The notes: generated from the letters alone by a model not told the origin. DNA of 64,000 nt from Verrucomicrobiaceae bacterium UBA1938 (GCA_002336895.1 DDFC01000043.1:27446-91445), one strand, 5' to 3'; numbered from the stretch's first letter, positions 44,430 through 53,570 are shown. Program-made: numbers and translations.

Positions 44430-45425
44430 TTAGCAAATGCCAAGCGCCTTGGCGACGACGACGTCGGCGGTGGGGAGCTGGATGGCCTCAAGAGGCGGGC
44501 TGTAGATGGCGGGGGAGTCGAGGCTGCAGACGCGCTGCACGGGGGCGTCGAGCTCATCGAAGATGCGCTCCTGGATCATGTAGGCGATCTGGGCGCCGAT
44601 GCCGCAGTAGGGCTTGTTTTCCTCGACGTAGACGGCGCGGTGGGTCTTGGCGACGGATTCGAGGATGGTGTCTTCGTCCAGCGGACGGATGCTGCGGAGG
44701 TCAACGACTTCGGCATTGATGCCGTGCTCTTCCTCGAGGATGCGGGCGGCCTCAAGGCAGGTGATGACGGCCTTGCCGTGGGCGATGAGGGAGATGTCTG
44801 TGCCGACGCGCTTCACATCGGCGAGGCCGAGGGGGATGAAGAGCTCGCCGCCGGGCAGTTCGTCATTGGAGGGCACGTCCCACTCTTCGCCGTAGAGCTT
44901 GGTGCTCTCCATGAACATGACGGGGTCATTGTCGCGGATGGCGGCTTTCATGAGGCCCTTGGCGTCGTAGGCGTTGCTGGGGCAGACGCACTTCATGCCG
45001 GGGAAATTGGCCATGATGTTTTCCGGGGTGTGGGAGTGGGTGGCACCCACGCTGGTGCCGCCATTGGCTGGGCCGCGGATGACGATGGGGCAGTTGATCT
45101 TGCCGCCGCTCATGTAGCGGACCATGGCGCCGTTGTTCACGATCTGGTCCCAGGCGACGGTGTAGAAGCTCCAGAACATGAGCTCCATGACGGGGCGGAC
45201 GCCGAGCATGCTGGCACCGATGCCCATGCCGATGAATCCGGCCTCGCTGATGGGGGTGTCCACGAGGCGCTTGTCGCCCCATTTGTCCCAGAGGCCCTGG
45301 GTCACTTTGTAGGCGCCGTTGTACTGGGCGACTTCTTCGCCCATGACGACGACCATGGGGTCGCGGGCGATTTCTTCATCGAGGGCTTCACGGACGGCGT
45401 CGCGGTAGGTGATTCGGCGGGGCAT
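44430..45425 (-). CDS. pdhB: Pyruvate dehydrogenase E1 component, beta subunit
   Basis: The 331-residue protein matches the E1 beta subunit of the pyruvate or branched-chain 2-oxo acid dehydrogenase family: ITYRDAVREALDEE at the start, MGEEVAQYNGAYK, EAGFIGMGIGASMLGVRP, and PYCGIGAQIA. It supplies part of the thiamine diphosphate site together with E1 alpha, which is not encoded in this window. It is the first gene of a minus-strand operon E1beta-hicB-hicA-E2. Confidence 0.93.
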   Translation of the reverse strand: MPRRITYRDAVREALDEEIARDPMVVVMGEEVAQYNGAYKVTQGLWDKWGDKRLVDTPISEAGFIGMGIGASMLGVRPVMELMFWSFYTVAWDQIVNNGAMVRYMSGGKINCPIVIRGPANGGTSVGATHSHTPENIMANFPGMKCVCPSNAYDAKGLMKAAIRDNDPVMFMESTKLYGEEWDVPSNDELPGGELFIPLGLADVKRVGTDISLIAHGKAVITCLEAARILEEEHGINAEVVDLRSIRPLDEDTILESVAKTHRAVYVEENKPYCGIGAQIAYMIQERIFDELDAPVQRVCSLDSPAIYSPPLEAIQLPTADVVVAKALGIC

Positions 45426-45825
45426 GGCGGGGTTTGGGGAGGCAGTAAGTCGGGGCGGGGCGGGGCGGTGTCAAGCGGTCGGCTGCATTGGGAGGAGACA
45501 AACTGCCGGGGTAGGCATAGGGCAAAAATTTTGCCTATGGACTCTCAAAGCTGAAAAAGTGCCGTTTTGCAGGTAAAAAATATTAATAAATCTTAACTTT
45601 TTCTGGAATTGATGTTGACGACAACGCGAAAGTTTAGTTGAACGTAGGTTGTCAAATCTTCACACGTGCCACCTACATCCGGTCCATTTTCTGATACTGG
45701 CCGCAAACTTGCTCAAAAAAGACGAGCGAAGTGTGATTTCGCCTTTATACTGAACACCCCCTGCGTCTCAGCCGGGGGCAAGGACGTTGGTCCTTGTATC
45801 GTATTACCAACCTAGAACGCTCAAT
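45426..45825. other. Divergent intergenic region between pdhB and the sigma gene
   Basis: About 400 bp contain no gene. The region is A/T-rich, with AAAATATTAATAAATC at 45577-45592, a candidate -10 TATACT at 45746-45751, and a hairpin CAAGGAC-GTTG-GTCCTTG (45779-45796) just before the sigma-factor start. A second GC-rich stem (about 45756-45779) precedes it. Confidence 0.55.
45779..45796 (+). promoter_or_regulatory. Leader hairpin upstream of the sigma factor
   Basis: CAAGGAC-GTTG-GTCCTTG is a perfect 7-bp stem with a 4-base loop. It contains AAGGA, the closest Shine-Dalgarno-like sequence to the gene, so it could sequester ribosome binding. A TTG in the loop (45787) opens the same reading frame as the ATG at 45826. 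Confidence 0.5.
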
Positions 45826-46722
45826 ATGGAACTCGACGGAGGCATCAAGATTTACCTGCGAGAGATCGGCAAGACTGACTTGCTGACTCCCGACCAGGAG
45901 GTCGAGCTTGCCGAACGCATCAAGCGGGGCGACCCCGAGGCCCGTTCGCACATGATCCGTGCGAACCTCCGCCTCGTGGTGAAGATCGCCCAGGATTACG
46001 CCAACTACGGTCTGCCACTTCTCGACCTCATTTCCGAAGGGAACATCGGCCTGATGAAGGCTGTGGAACGCTTCGACCCGAACAAGGGTGGCAAACTTTC
46101 AACCTACGCCGCGTGGTGGATCAAGCAGTCCATCAAGCGCGCTCTCGCCAACCAGTCCAAGACCATCCGTCTGCCAGTCCACATGGTGGACAAGATCAGC
46201 AAGATGCGTCGCGTGGCCATGGCTATGTCCGAAGAACTGGGCCGCGAGCCGACGGACGACGAACTCTCCGAGGAAATCGGCATCGACCGCGCCAAGCTGA
46301 GCCAGCTGAAGGTGGCCAGCATGCGTCCTGCCTCTCTGGATGCGCCGATCAGCGACGATGACAGCACGGAATTCGGCGAAATCGTGGGCGACGAAAACGC
46401 CCAGACGCCGTTTGACCTGCTCTCTCACAAGAACATGCACAGCCAGCTGGACGGCCTGCTGACGGTGCTGGATGAGCGTGAGCGCAAGATCATCGACGCC
46501 CGCTTTGGCCTTGCCGGCCAGAAGCCGCGTACGCTGGAGGAAGTGGGTCAGGAATTCGGCGTCACGCGCGAGCGTATCCGCCAGCTGCAGAACATCGCGC
46601 TGCGCAAACTGCGCCGTGCGCTGCAGAAGAAGGAAGACCCGATCCCGAAGGCTCTGCGCAATGCCGGTGGCAAGAAGAAGCGGAAAAAGGCCGCTGCTGC
46701 TGCGGAAGCCGAGGAGGATTAA
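45826..46722 (+). CDS. RNA polymerase sigma-70 family factor (RpoD/SigA-like, short)
   Basis: The 298-residue protein has sigma regions 1.2 (DGGIKIYLREIGKTDLL), 2 (NLRLVVKIAQDYANYGLPLLDLI, split here; core RFDPNKGGKLSTYAAWWIKQ), 3 (RLPVHMVDKI) and 4 (GVTRERIRQLQNIALRKLRR). Region 1.1 is absent. Lys/Ala-rich tail at the end. This is a primary-sigma-like, probably group 1 or 2, protein. An in-frame TTG at 45787 is an alternative start; ATG 45826 is preferred for family alignment. A terminator follows at 46739. Confidence 0.93.
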   Translation: MELDGGIKIYLREIGKTDLLTPDQEVELAERIKRGDPEARSHMIRANLRLVVKIAQDYANYGLPLLDLISEGNIGLMKAVERFDPNKGGKLSTYAAWWIKQSIKRALANQSKTIRLPVHMVDKISKMRRVAMAMSEELGREPTDDELSEEIGIDRAKLSQLKVASMRPASLDAPISDDDSTEFGEIVGDENAQTPFDLLSHKNMHSQLDGLLTVLDERERKIIDARFGLAGQKPRTLEEVGQEFGVTRERIRQLQNIALRKLRRALQKKEDPIPKALRNAGGKKKRKKAAAAAEAEED

Positions 46723-46738
46723 GATTTATCAACGAGGA

Positions 46739-46769
46739 AGCCGGGTGTCGAGAGATGCCCGGCTTTTTT
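46739..46769 (+). terminator. Rho-independent terminator after the sigma gene
   Basis: AGCCGGG - 12 nt - CCCGGCT, then TTTTTT, starts 17 bp after the stop codon. Confidence 0.9.
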
Positions 46770-46866
46770 GTGCCCAAGACAAATCTTCCTCCTCCCTGTG
46801 TGCCCTTTTCAGAGCGCCCAACCTCAAGGGAGGAAGAGGAGGAGTAGGACGAAGAGGAAGAGTGAC

Positions 46867-47448
46867 TCAATTCCCATCCACCGGCAGAAACTGCACCGCA
46901 TCCGCGATCACCACCTTGTCTCCCTCCGTGTCTTCATTGGACACCCGCACCCATCCGGCACGCCCTGCTTCAAAGCGGAAGGAGCCCAGCGTGCGGAAGA
47001 GCCGCCCGTGCTCGGGCTCCTGCTGCTGATTGATGACGACTTTGGTGTCGCCATCGGCGTGGTGAATGGTGACGGGGGTTTGGGTGGAGCGGCGGATGTT
47101 GTAGCAATGGGCCAGGCGCACCTCATACCAGCCTGATTTGGGCAGCGTGGGGGTGAAGGTGACGGACTTGGTCCCCTTCCCTGCCTTCATGTCGTGAAGG
47201 TAGCCGAGGCCGACGTAGGGCGGTGTGTGGGTGGAGTACTGCCAGTCGCCCACGAGCTCGGCGCTGGTTTCGTCCACAACGATGCCTGGCAGTGTGGCAG
47301 GATCTACCACGATGTATTTGACCATCTCGGGGCGGTCGACCTCGCCGGGCGGGTGGATGTTGGCGATGGCCTTGGGGTGGGGCTTGAGGGCTTCGGCGGC
47401 CAGGGCGGCGCTGAGGAATGCCAGGATCAAAGAGAAACGAAGAGTCAT
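46867..47448 (-). CDS. Secreted Golvesin-C-terminal-like domain protein
   Basis: The 193-residue protein has a signal peptide (1-18, ALAAE). Residues about 45-190 match the Golvesin/Xly carbohydrate-binding-like domain: WQYSTHTPPYVG, GWYEVRLAHCYNIRRST, and closing VVIADAVQFLPV. Normally this domain sits at the end of flavin-dependent oxidoreductases; here it is a free-standing secreted protein. It overlaps the upstream gene by 4 bp. Confidence 0.78.
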   Translation of the reverse strand: MTLRFSLILAFLSAALAAEALKPHPKAIANIHPPGEVDRPEMVKYIVVDPATLPGIVVDETSAELVGDWQYSTHTPPYVGLGYLHDMKAGKGTKSVTFTPTLPKSGWYEVRLAHCYNIRRSTQTPVTIHHADGDTKVVINQQQEPEHGRLFRTLGSFRFEAGRAGWVRVSNEDTEGDKVVIADAVQFLPVDGN

Positions 47449-47939
47449 GCGCGTTTCACGGGAAGCTTCAGTTCCTGAAACTTGCGGCGGATAAAATCCA
47501 AAGCCTCAGGGGGCACCCCTTCCCGTGGCAGGGTGAGGTGATTTCCTTGAACAAAGGCGAGCAGAAGGCAGTCGTGATGTTCGATGAGTTCGCGAAACAC
47601 CGTCCACTTCAATTCCGTGCTTCCGAGATGGGACTGTGCCTGGAGCACTTCCTCGTTTAACCGATAATGCACTGGAGCATCTCCTTGCATGCGCTTCCAG
47701 GCGGCGATGCTGCGCCACTGACGGATTTCAATCGCGGGATAGATCAGCAGCAAAAAACCGAGGGCCGTCACTCCGACAGTCGAAAAAGTGCTCCATGTGC
47801 CCTGGCGAATTTCCAGCACGGTACTCACGACGATTAACAGCACTGCGAACAAAAGGCGTGGCCAGTGTTGAAACAGCCGACGCCTCGCAACACGGCGCAG
47901 GAGTTTTTCTGTGATATGAACGTCAAATTCGATGGGCAT
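47445..47939 (-). CDS. YcxB-like membrane protein
   Basis: The 164-residue protein has a short N-terminal beta/helix region, two transmembrane helices (about 27-44 and 53-72), and a C-terminal domain typical of YcxB-like proteins (VHYRLNEEVLQAQS, LPREGVPPEALDFIRRKF). Function unknown. The start 47939 is chosen because upstream in-frame codons are non-gene-like. Confidence 0.75.
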   Translation of the reverse strand: MPIEFDVHITEKLLRRVARRRLFQHWPRLLFAVLLIVVSTVLEIRQGTWSTFSTVGVTALGFLLLIYPAIEIRQWRSIAAWKRMQGDAPVHYRLNEEVLQAQSHLGSTELKWTVFRELIEHHDCLLLAFVQGNHLTLPREGVPPEALDFIRRKFQELKLPVKRA

Positions 47940-47985
47940 ATGCTGATGATTTGGATGGCGCTGAATATGGCGGTAAGTCGGAATG

Positions 47986-50900
47986 TTACTTCCCTGCTTT
48001 TTCACTCATCAGATACCCGAGGAGGTTGATGAAGGTGGTTTCGTCGAGGGTTTGCCCGAAGACGGGGGGCATGAGGGACATGGGGGTGGTGTCATCTTTG
48101 GCGAGATCATTCTTGGACACGCGGTGTTCCTGGCCGGCGGCGTCGGCGAGGATGAGGACCTGGCCGGCTTCGCCTTTGAGAAAGCCGCTGAGGGTGCTGC
48201 CGTCTTTGAGGGTGAGAGTGTGGAGATGAAAGTGGGCGTCCACGTTGCGGTTGGGGTCGAGGATGTCCTCGCACAGGCGCTCGGGGCCGCGCGCGCCAAT
48301 GCCATCGAGCTGCGGGCCGATCAAGCCCCCCGCGCCACGGATCTGATGGCAGACGGCGCAGTTGGTGTTGAAGACGGTTTTGCCTGCGGTAATGTCGGGC
48401 CTGGCTTTGGCGTAGGCGGCAGAGCGAGTGGTGATGAGGGCATCGAGCTGCTGACGCTGCTCGGGTGAAACGGGCAGCGGTGGAGGTGCGGGACGTGGAG
48501 GCAGGTAGGCGGAGAGCTTTTCCCGCAGCACAGCGGGTGCGGTGTGCTGGAGCAGCATGGCGAGAGTCTTGAGAGCGGTTCGTGTGCTGTCCTCGCTCTG
48601 GAAGTCGTTCACGCTCACGACGGCGGGCTCGATGCGGGTGATGCCGATCCAGGCGTAGGCTTTGCCGTCATCGCCATCGACGGTCTCCAGGCGCACGGTC
48701 TTGCCGGTGTGTTTGGTGAGGTCCAGCTCTTCGCGGCAGCAGTCGTTATGGCGGGGTGGGAACACGCTGGCGAGTGTGGTGCCGCTCTTTGCGTCCACCA
48801 CGCGAACGAGATTCTTGTCGTTCGCCTTGCTGGAGGGCGGTCCGCGATGGCCGTTGACCCACAGGATGAGTTTGGCGGGTGCGGTGAAGTCTTTGGATTT
48901 GAGAATGCCTGTGCGCTTTTCTTCATCGCCGCCGCCTTTGGCCATGCTTTGGAGAACCTGCGCCTCGGTGCCGTCGGTGCATTTGCGGGGCTGGAGAGAC
49001 CATGGGGCATCGCCCGAGGAGGTCCATGCGGGGGTGGGCTGTTTGTCTGTGGATTCGAGGAGCTGCGTGGCGAGTTGTTGAGCCCATTGGAGCAGCTCGG
49101 GATTGGCGGGAGCGCCACGCTCGGTGAGGCCGTTGTGGATGGCGGTGAGCTTTTGAATGGCCGAGTGGATGTCGGATGATTCCGATGATTTGCGGGCGAG
49201 TGCAATCGCCTGCTCAACAAGCTTGGACTCTCCGTAACGAGCCACGTGAAGAAACATGGCCTGCTGCTGTGCTGCATCCTTGGATGATGCAAACTGATCC
49301 CAGAGAAACTGGGAGGCTTCTGCTGAACGGGTGCTGCTGACAAGCTGCATCATGTCTGCATGCTGGCTGGCAGGAATCTTGACACCCTGCAGTGCCAGAC
49401 AGCCGTTCGGGACTTCCAGGCAGCTCCGCAGAGCGATCATGATGGCGAGACGAAGCGAGGGATCTTCATGCGGCACGCCTGCCAGATGCGCCATGAGTGG
49501 TGCGACGAATTCAGGAGACGGATGCGCTGCCACCGCCTGAGCAAGCACACGCAATGTCGGCGCCTGTGCCGTCGGCATTTCACGCGCGGTCAAAACCAAG
49601 GCAGCCTTAGCCTCAGCCGGCCAGAAGTCCAGCGCTGCAAGAAACCGTACACTTGCATGCCTCCAGGTGAAGTCCCGTTCTTCAAGAAAGTTGGCGGCTC
49701 CCATGGCCACTCGTGCTCGGTCTCCTTCATTGCCTGTGCGAAGTCCGACCCAGGTATTGGCCTCTATGGCTCGCCGGTCTGTGGTCTGCGGATGCAGCGC
49801 TTCGTAGCAATTGCCACACCAGGCAAAGTTTTCTGTCTTCCAAAGTTCCGGTGACTGCGCAAACCAATCCGTGGCAATCTTTCGCTGCGGAGGGCTGCCT
49901 TTTTCCAGCACAAGCCTCATCTTTTGGGAACTGCTCGCATACTCTGCCCACTCCGTTGTACTCAACGTGTGCTTCAAATTCACCACCCGCCAGATTCTAC
50001 CACGCTCCTTGTCACGCCCCGGATGATCGAGCGGGATCTCGTAGTGGCCGATGATCTTGTTGTAGAAGTCGGCGATGTAGAGGGCGTTGTCGGGGCCGAG
50101 CTGGAGATCGACGGGGCGGAACCAGGGGTCGTCGCTGGTGATGAAGTCGGGCTGTTCGTTGGCCTTGGGTGTGGAGCCGGTGAAGGTGACGGTGTCGTGG
50201 TTGACGCGGGAGGTGACGCAGTTGCCGACGAGCATGTGGTCGTCCCACTCGGAGCCCCAGACGCCACCGTCGATATAGACGATGCCGCAGATGCCGGTGG
50301 AGCCGTGGCTGTGCTGGCACATCACGGGGGCGAAGCCGAGGCCGTCGTGCGGCTTGCCAAAGCTGGGGTAGCACGCGCCGCGGATGAGCTGGTAAATCGG
50401 CGAGCTGTGGCAGTCAGCGCTGTAGAGATTGCCAAAGCGGTCCCAGCAGAGGCCGAAGGGATTGACCTGGCCGCTGGTCCATTTTTCCACGCGTGAGCCG
50501 TCGGGGCGGAAGCGGAAGACGTTGCCGCTGTGGAGGTCGAGCGTGCTGCCGTCTCTGGCTTTGATGTGGCTGGTGTTGTTGAAGCCGTGAGTGGCGTACA
50601 CCCAGCCGTCGAGGCCCATGCGGAAGCTGCTGCACATGCCGTGCGTGTCTTTTTCATAGCCGAGGGGGCCGAAGAGGATTTCGCGATGGTCGGCTTTGTC
50701 GTCGCCATCGGTGTCGGCGAAGTACCAAATGTTCGGGATGCTCCAGGCGATGCAGCCGGCCTTGTGCTCGGGCTTGTGCCAGGGGAGGACGCCGGTGGGG
50801 ATGTTCAAGCCGTCGGCGAAATCGGTGACTTTGTCCGCGCGGCCATCGCCATCGGTGTCTTCGAGGATCTTGATGGCATCGCGGCTGTCTTTGACGTGGG

Positions 50901-51186
50901 TGCCCTGGGGGTCTGACCAGCGGGCCTTGTCGGCGGCGTAGGGGTACTCGACGGTGGAGGAAACCCATAAACGGCCACGGGCATCGAAGGCCATGTTGAT
51001 GGGCTTGTTGATCAGGGGCTCGCTGGCGAAGAGCTGCACGGTGAAGCCCGGCGGCACGTGGAGGCCTGCGCGTTCCTGCTCGGGGGTGAGGGCGTCGGTT
51101 TCGCGAACGAGGCGCATTTTGTCCTCGGCGGCGTGGAGGCTGGTGGTGAGGATGCCGAGGATGAGCAGGCTGCGGAGGAATGGCAT
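47986..51186 (-). CDS. PVC-type membrane-bound dehydrogenase with heme-binding C terminus
   Basis: The 1066-residue secreted protein has a signal peptide (about 1-21), a beta-propeller dehydrogenase-like N-terminal half (FDARGRLWVSSTVEYP, DGRADKVTDFADGLN), HEAT-like helices in the middle (about 460-720), a galactose-binding-like module (LILWVNGHRGPP region), and a C-terminal cytochrome c domain with CAVCH (Cys943, Cys946, His947) followed by the PVC heme-domain signature DPNRNVDAHF. The family is expanded in Planctomycetes/Verrucomicrobia; substrate unknown. An ATG at 51222 is an alternative start. Confidence 0.88.
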   Translation of the reverse strand: MPFLRSLLILGILTTSLHAAEDKMRLVRETDALTPEQERAGLHVPPGFTVQLFASEPLINKPINMAFDARGRLWVSSTVEYPYAADKARWSDPQGTHVKDSRDAIKILEDTDGDGRADKVTDFADGLNIPTGVLPWHKPEHKAGCIAWSIPNIWYFADTDGDDKADHREILFGPLGYEKDTHGMCSSFRMGLDGWVYATHGFNNTSHIKARDGSTLDLHSGNVFRFRPDGSRVEKWTSGQVNPFGLCWDRFGNLYSADCHSSPIYQLIRGACYPSFGKPHDGLGFAPVMCQHSHGSTGICGIVYIDGGVWGSEWDDHMLVGNCVTSRVNHDTVTFTGSTPKANEQPDFITSDDPWFRPVDLQLGPDNALYIADFYNKIIGHYEIPLDHPGRDKERGRIWRVVNLKHTLSTTEWAEYASSSQKMRLVLEKGSPPQRKIATDWFAQSPELWKTENFAWCGNCYEALHPQTTDRRAIEANTWVGLRTGNEGDRARVAMGAANFLEERDFTWRHASVRFLAALDFWPAEAKAALVLTAREMPTAQAPTLRVLAQAVAAHPSPEFVAPLMAHLAGVPHEDPSLRLAIMIALRSCLEVPNGCLALQGVKIPASQHADMMQLVSSTRSAEASQFLWDQFASSKDAAQQQAMFLHVARYGESKLVEQAIALARKSSESSDIHSAIQKLTAIHNGLTERGAPANPELLQWAQQLATQLLESTDKQPTPAWTSSGDAPWSLQPRKCTDGTEAQVLQSMAKGGGDEEKRTGILKSKDFTAPAKLILWVNGHRGPPSSKANDKNLVRVVDAKSGTTLASVFPPRHNDCCREELDLTKHTGKTVRLETVDGDDGKAYAWIGITRIEPAVVSVNDFQSEDSTRTALKTLAMLLQHTAPAVLREKLSAYLPPRPAPPPLPVSPEQRQQLDALITTRSAAYAKARPDITAGKTVFNTNCAVCHQIRGAGGLIGPQLDGIGARGPERLCEDILDPNRNVDAHFHLHTLTLKDGSTLSGFLKGEAGQVLILADAAGQEHRVSKNDLAKDDTTPMSLMPPVFGQTLDETTFINLLGYLMSEKAGK

Positions 51187-51636
51187 AAAGGCATTACAGC
51201 GCAGGCGCGAGGGTTCGTTCAAGAAGGGATTCGGGTGAGGGTGGTATTACTGCACGCCGGCGGTTTTTGCAGGCTCAGGGCCAGGCGTTTTCTGGCTCTC
51301 CGTGGTTCACGGACGGCGCACCTTTTTGAGCGCCTGCGACGGCATAGACCCGAAACTTCGGACCCGGCGCAGCGGTTCCCTACCTGCTCTGCGGCGTGCA
51401 TTGCTCTGGGGCTGGGGATGAGAGCAGAGGCGGGAAGGATAGCAACGCGAATGAGCGCGAATATCCGCGAATGAGTGGGAATGGCGCCGGGGGAAATATG
51501 CTGTGGGGAGGCGCGTGGTTGGTTGGGTGTGGCGGAGCGCCGCACAGAGGACTGTGCGGACTACTATGCTGGCGCCTTTCGTGGAGTGCCGTGTGCTAAT
51601 GCCGCGCAGAGGCGCAAATAGAGTTCATTCAAAAGG
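51187..51636. other. Intergenic region with palindromes
   Basis: About 450 bp without a convincing gene. It contains a hairpin CGCACAG-AGGA-CTGTGCG (51541-51558) and repeated GCGAAT-type short motifs near 51449-51475. No promoter or RNA gene is evident. Confidence 0.5.
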
Positions 51637-52062
51637 CTAGAGAGCGCACGTGCCGGTGTCGCAGGTGACGTCGGTGATCTGGCGTTTGATGTCGTCGTCG
51701 CTGTGCAGGCGGAGGAGGCGTGAGAGGGTGATGCGGTTGGTCGAGATCCAGTGCACGGCCTTGCGGGCGATGGGCTGCAATGCGGGGCTGGCAAGACGGA
51801 GCGACCACTCGCGGTACTCACGCAGGGCCCAGAGGCAGGTGACCCAGGCACCTGCGCCCTGCCATAGGGAGCCGTCGTCTCCCATGACGACGATTTCCTG
51901 ATCGGCGCGCAGGCTGGGGAGATCGGGGCAAAGGCGGAGTGCCTGGGGTGAGTCGTAGGGCAGAAAGTGCAGCCGCACATAGGCGGCCTGATCGAGCATC
52001 CAGCGGCGGAAGCGCGAGCAGAGGCCGCAGCGAGCATCGTAGAAGATGATGAGGGTGTTCAT
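51637..52062 (-). CDS. DCC-family thiol-disulfide oxidoreductase-like protein (DUF393)
   Basis: The 141-residue protein has the DCC signature FYDARCGLCSRFRRWM (residues 8-23) with the CxxC pair, then VVMGDDGSLWQGAGAW. The family has a thioredoxin-like fold and acts in disulfide exchange, membrane-associated in several species. It overlaps the upstream gene by 4 bp. It is the last gene of a coupled run under the operator at 52992. Confidence 0.85.
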   Translation of the reverse strand: MNTLIIFYDARCGLCSRFRRWMLDQAAYVRLHFLPYDSPQALRLCPDLPSLRADQEIVVMGDDGSLWQGAGAWVTCLWALREYREWSLRLASPALQPIARKAVHWISTNRITLSRLLRLHSDDDIKRQITDVTCDTGTCAL

Positions 52063-52541
52063 GGTGTTTGGTTCCGTTTTGGTTTGTCCATCCAAGCGCG
52101 GGTCCATGCTGCGACTGTTCCTGTGGCGCATGTTCCCAGCGCGTAGGGCAACGCACCTTGACCCCATGTATGCGACACGCCATCCACGAGGCCTTCCTCC
52201 ACAATCCTGGCCCATGCGGCATGCAAGAATAACCCTGACAGGATAGCAAAGGCCGAGAAAAATCCGAACACCGCCGCTGTTTTGGGCTGACGTAATCTAG
52301 ATGCGTCCGGAACTAGAAGATCGACCGGCAGAAAAATCACCAGCCATGCCATCAGCACCACCAAGACAGAGTAAAATCCAACAATGAAAACGAAGAGTAA
52401 TGTTACGCGTGGATCTGAAAGCTGAGCCGCGTAGATATTCAAGCTGGGAATCGCACCTGCCCACCAGGCGATGTTGCACGCGAGCCAGCCGCACAACATC
52501 GCGAGGAGTGAGAGCTTTACTTTTCGCAGAAAGGTTTTCAT
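52059..52541 (-). CDS. Membrane protein of unknown function
   Basis: The 160-residue protein has about four hydrophobic segments (about 9-30, 46-72, 87-108, 133-145). No family recognised. It starts within a TGATG junction with the upstream stop and overlaps the DCC gene by 4 bp, implying a shared transcript and tight co-translation. Confidence 0.7.
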   Translation of the reverse strand: MKTFLRKVKLSLLAMLCGWLACNIAWWAGAIPSLNIYAAQLSDPRVTLLFVFIVGFYSVLVVLMAWLVIFLPVDLLVPDASRLRQPKTAAVFGFFSAFAILSGLFLHAAWARIVEEGLVDGVSHTWGQGALPYALGTCATGTVAAWTRAWMDKPKRNQTP

Positions 52542-52957
52542 CAGAGGGTGTCCAGAATGTCAGTGGCTTTGCTGACGCGGTTCATGGCAGGCACGGGCGG
52601 AGGCAGATTGGCCAGCGTGGCGCGGCGGCGCATGCGGGTGAAGACGTAGAGATTGAAGAAGTGCATGCCGCCGAGCATGAGGAGCACGACGCCCATCTTG
52701 CCGCTGAGCGCCTCAAAGACGCCGCGTGCGGCCTCGATCTCCTCGGTGGTCTTGAGGTAGAGCGAGACGAAGCCGATGTTGATGAGGTAGAAGCCGACGA
52801 CGAGCAGGTGATTGACGCTGTCTGCCAGCTCCGTGTTTCCGTGGAAGCAGTCCACGAGGAAGATGCGGCCGTTTTTGTGGAGGGTGCGTGCGACCCAGAC
52901 CGTCATGCCGACGGCGAGGATGAGATAGAGGCTGTAGGTGATGACGGTGTGGTTCAT
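52541..52957 (-). CDS. Membrane protein of unknown function, first gene of the GbsR-linked operon
   Basis: The 138-residue protein has three or four membrane helices (about 8-24, 48-66, 87-104) and a cytoplasmic tail. The start at 52957 follows a candidate operator (52992-53011) by 34 bp. Translation is coupled to the next gene by a 1-bp overlap. A possible regulated transporter or stress function cannot be told from sequence. Confidence 0.7.
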   Translation of the reverse strand: MNHTVITYSLYLILAVGMTVWVARTLHKNGRIFLVDCFHGNTELADSVNHLLVVGFYLINIGFVSLYLKTTEEIEAARGVFEALSGKMGVVLLMLGGMHFFNLYVFTRMRRRATLANLPPPVPAMNRVSKATDILDTL

Positions 52958-52991
52958 GACGTGTGTTGGTTTGTGTTTTGTTTGTTCGGTA

Positions 52992-53011
52992 GTTTCAGTA
53001 TTTTCTGAAAC
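52992..53011 (-). promoter_or_regulatory. Candidate GbsR/MarR-type operator 1
   Basis: GTTTCAG - TATTTT - CTGAAAC is a perfect 7-bp inverted repeat with 6-bp spacer, between the regulator stop and the first gene of the membrane/DCC operon. A near copy lies at 53551-53570, before the regulator start. Confidence 0.7.
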
Positions 53012-53027
53012 ATAAAGGCATGAAAAA

Positions 53028-53549
53028 TCAGCCAAGGAGGCGCATGGCCCACTGGAGGGCGGAGGCGTGCTTCATGGAGATGACGGTGTCGGCCACTTTG
53101 ACGCCGAAGCTGAGGAACTCATCGAGGTCCTTCATCTGCTGGTTGAACTCTTTGCCGGGGCCGGCGGATTCGTCCTTGGTGCGGGCGGCGCAGTCGCGCA
53201 GGAGATGGATGGCGGGCTCGATCTCGCGGCGCTTGCGCTCCTTGGAGATGGTGATGAAGATCTTCCAGACGTCCTTTTCAGCCTCGAAGTACTCCTTGCG
53301 GTCACCCTTCTTGGTGATGATGCGGACGAGGTTCCAGCTGACGAGGTCTTTGAGATTGGTGTGGGCATTGCCGCGGCTGATTTCCAGGCGCTCCATGACC
53401 TCGTCCGTGCACATGGGCTCGGGGGCGGTCATGAGCAGGGCGTGGATCTGGGCCATGGTGCGATTGATGCCCCACTGGGTGCCGAGAGAGCCCCACTGGA
53501 TGACGAATTCCTCGCGGGCTTTTTCCCATTCTGGCAGTTCCTTGCTCAC
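53028..53549 (-). CDS. GbsR/MarR family transcriptional regulator
   Basis: The protein has 173 residues from the GTG start at 53549. Residues 20-75 form a MarR-type winged helix (GINRTMAQIHALLMTA, CTDEVMERLEISRGNAHTNLK), with the GbsR hallmark basic segment (VRIITKKGDRKEYFEAEKDVW). The C-terminal half is helical and probably dimerises. No ATG exists in the correct frame near the family N terminus, so GTG is used, without a clear ribosome-binding site. Two matching palindromes, one just before its start, suggest autoregulation. Confidence 0.83.
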   Translation of the reverse strand: MSKELPEWEKAREEFVIQWGSLGTQWGINRTMAQIHALLMTAPEPMCTDEVMERLEISRGNAHTNLKDLVSWNLVRIITKKGDRKEYFEAEKDVWKIFITISKERKRREIEPAIHLLRDCAARTKDESAGPGKEFNQQMKDLDEFLSFGVKVADTVISMKHASALQWAMRLLG

Positions 53550-53550
53550 G

Positions 53551-53570
53551 GTTTCAATGAAAACTGAAAA
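53551..53570 (-). promoter_or_regulatory. Candidate GbsR/MarR-type operator 2
   Basis: GTTTCAA - TGAAAA - CTGAAAA repeats the palindrome of operator 1 with two changes and the same 6-bp spacer. It ends one base before the regulator GTG, so it would cover the ribosome-binding/promoter region. Confidence 0.65.
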
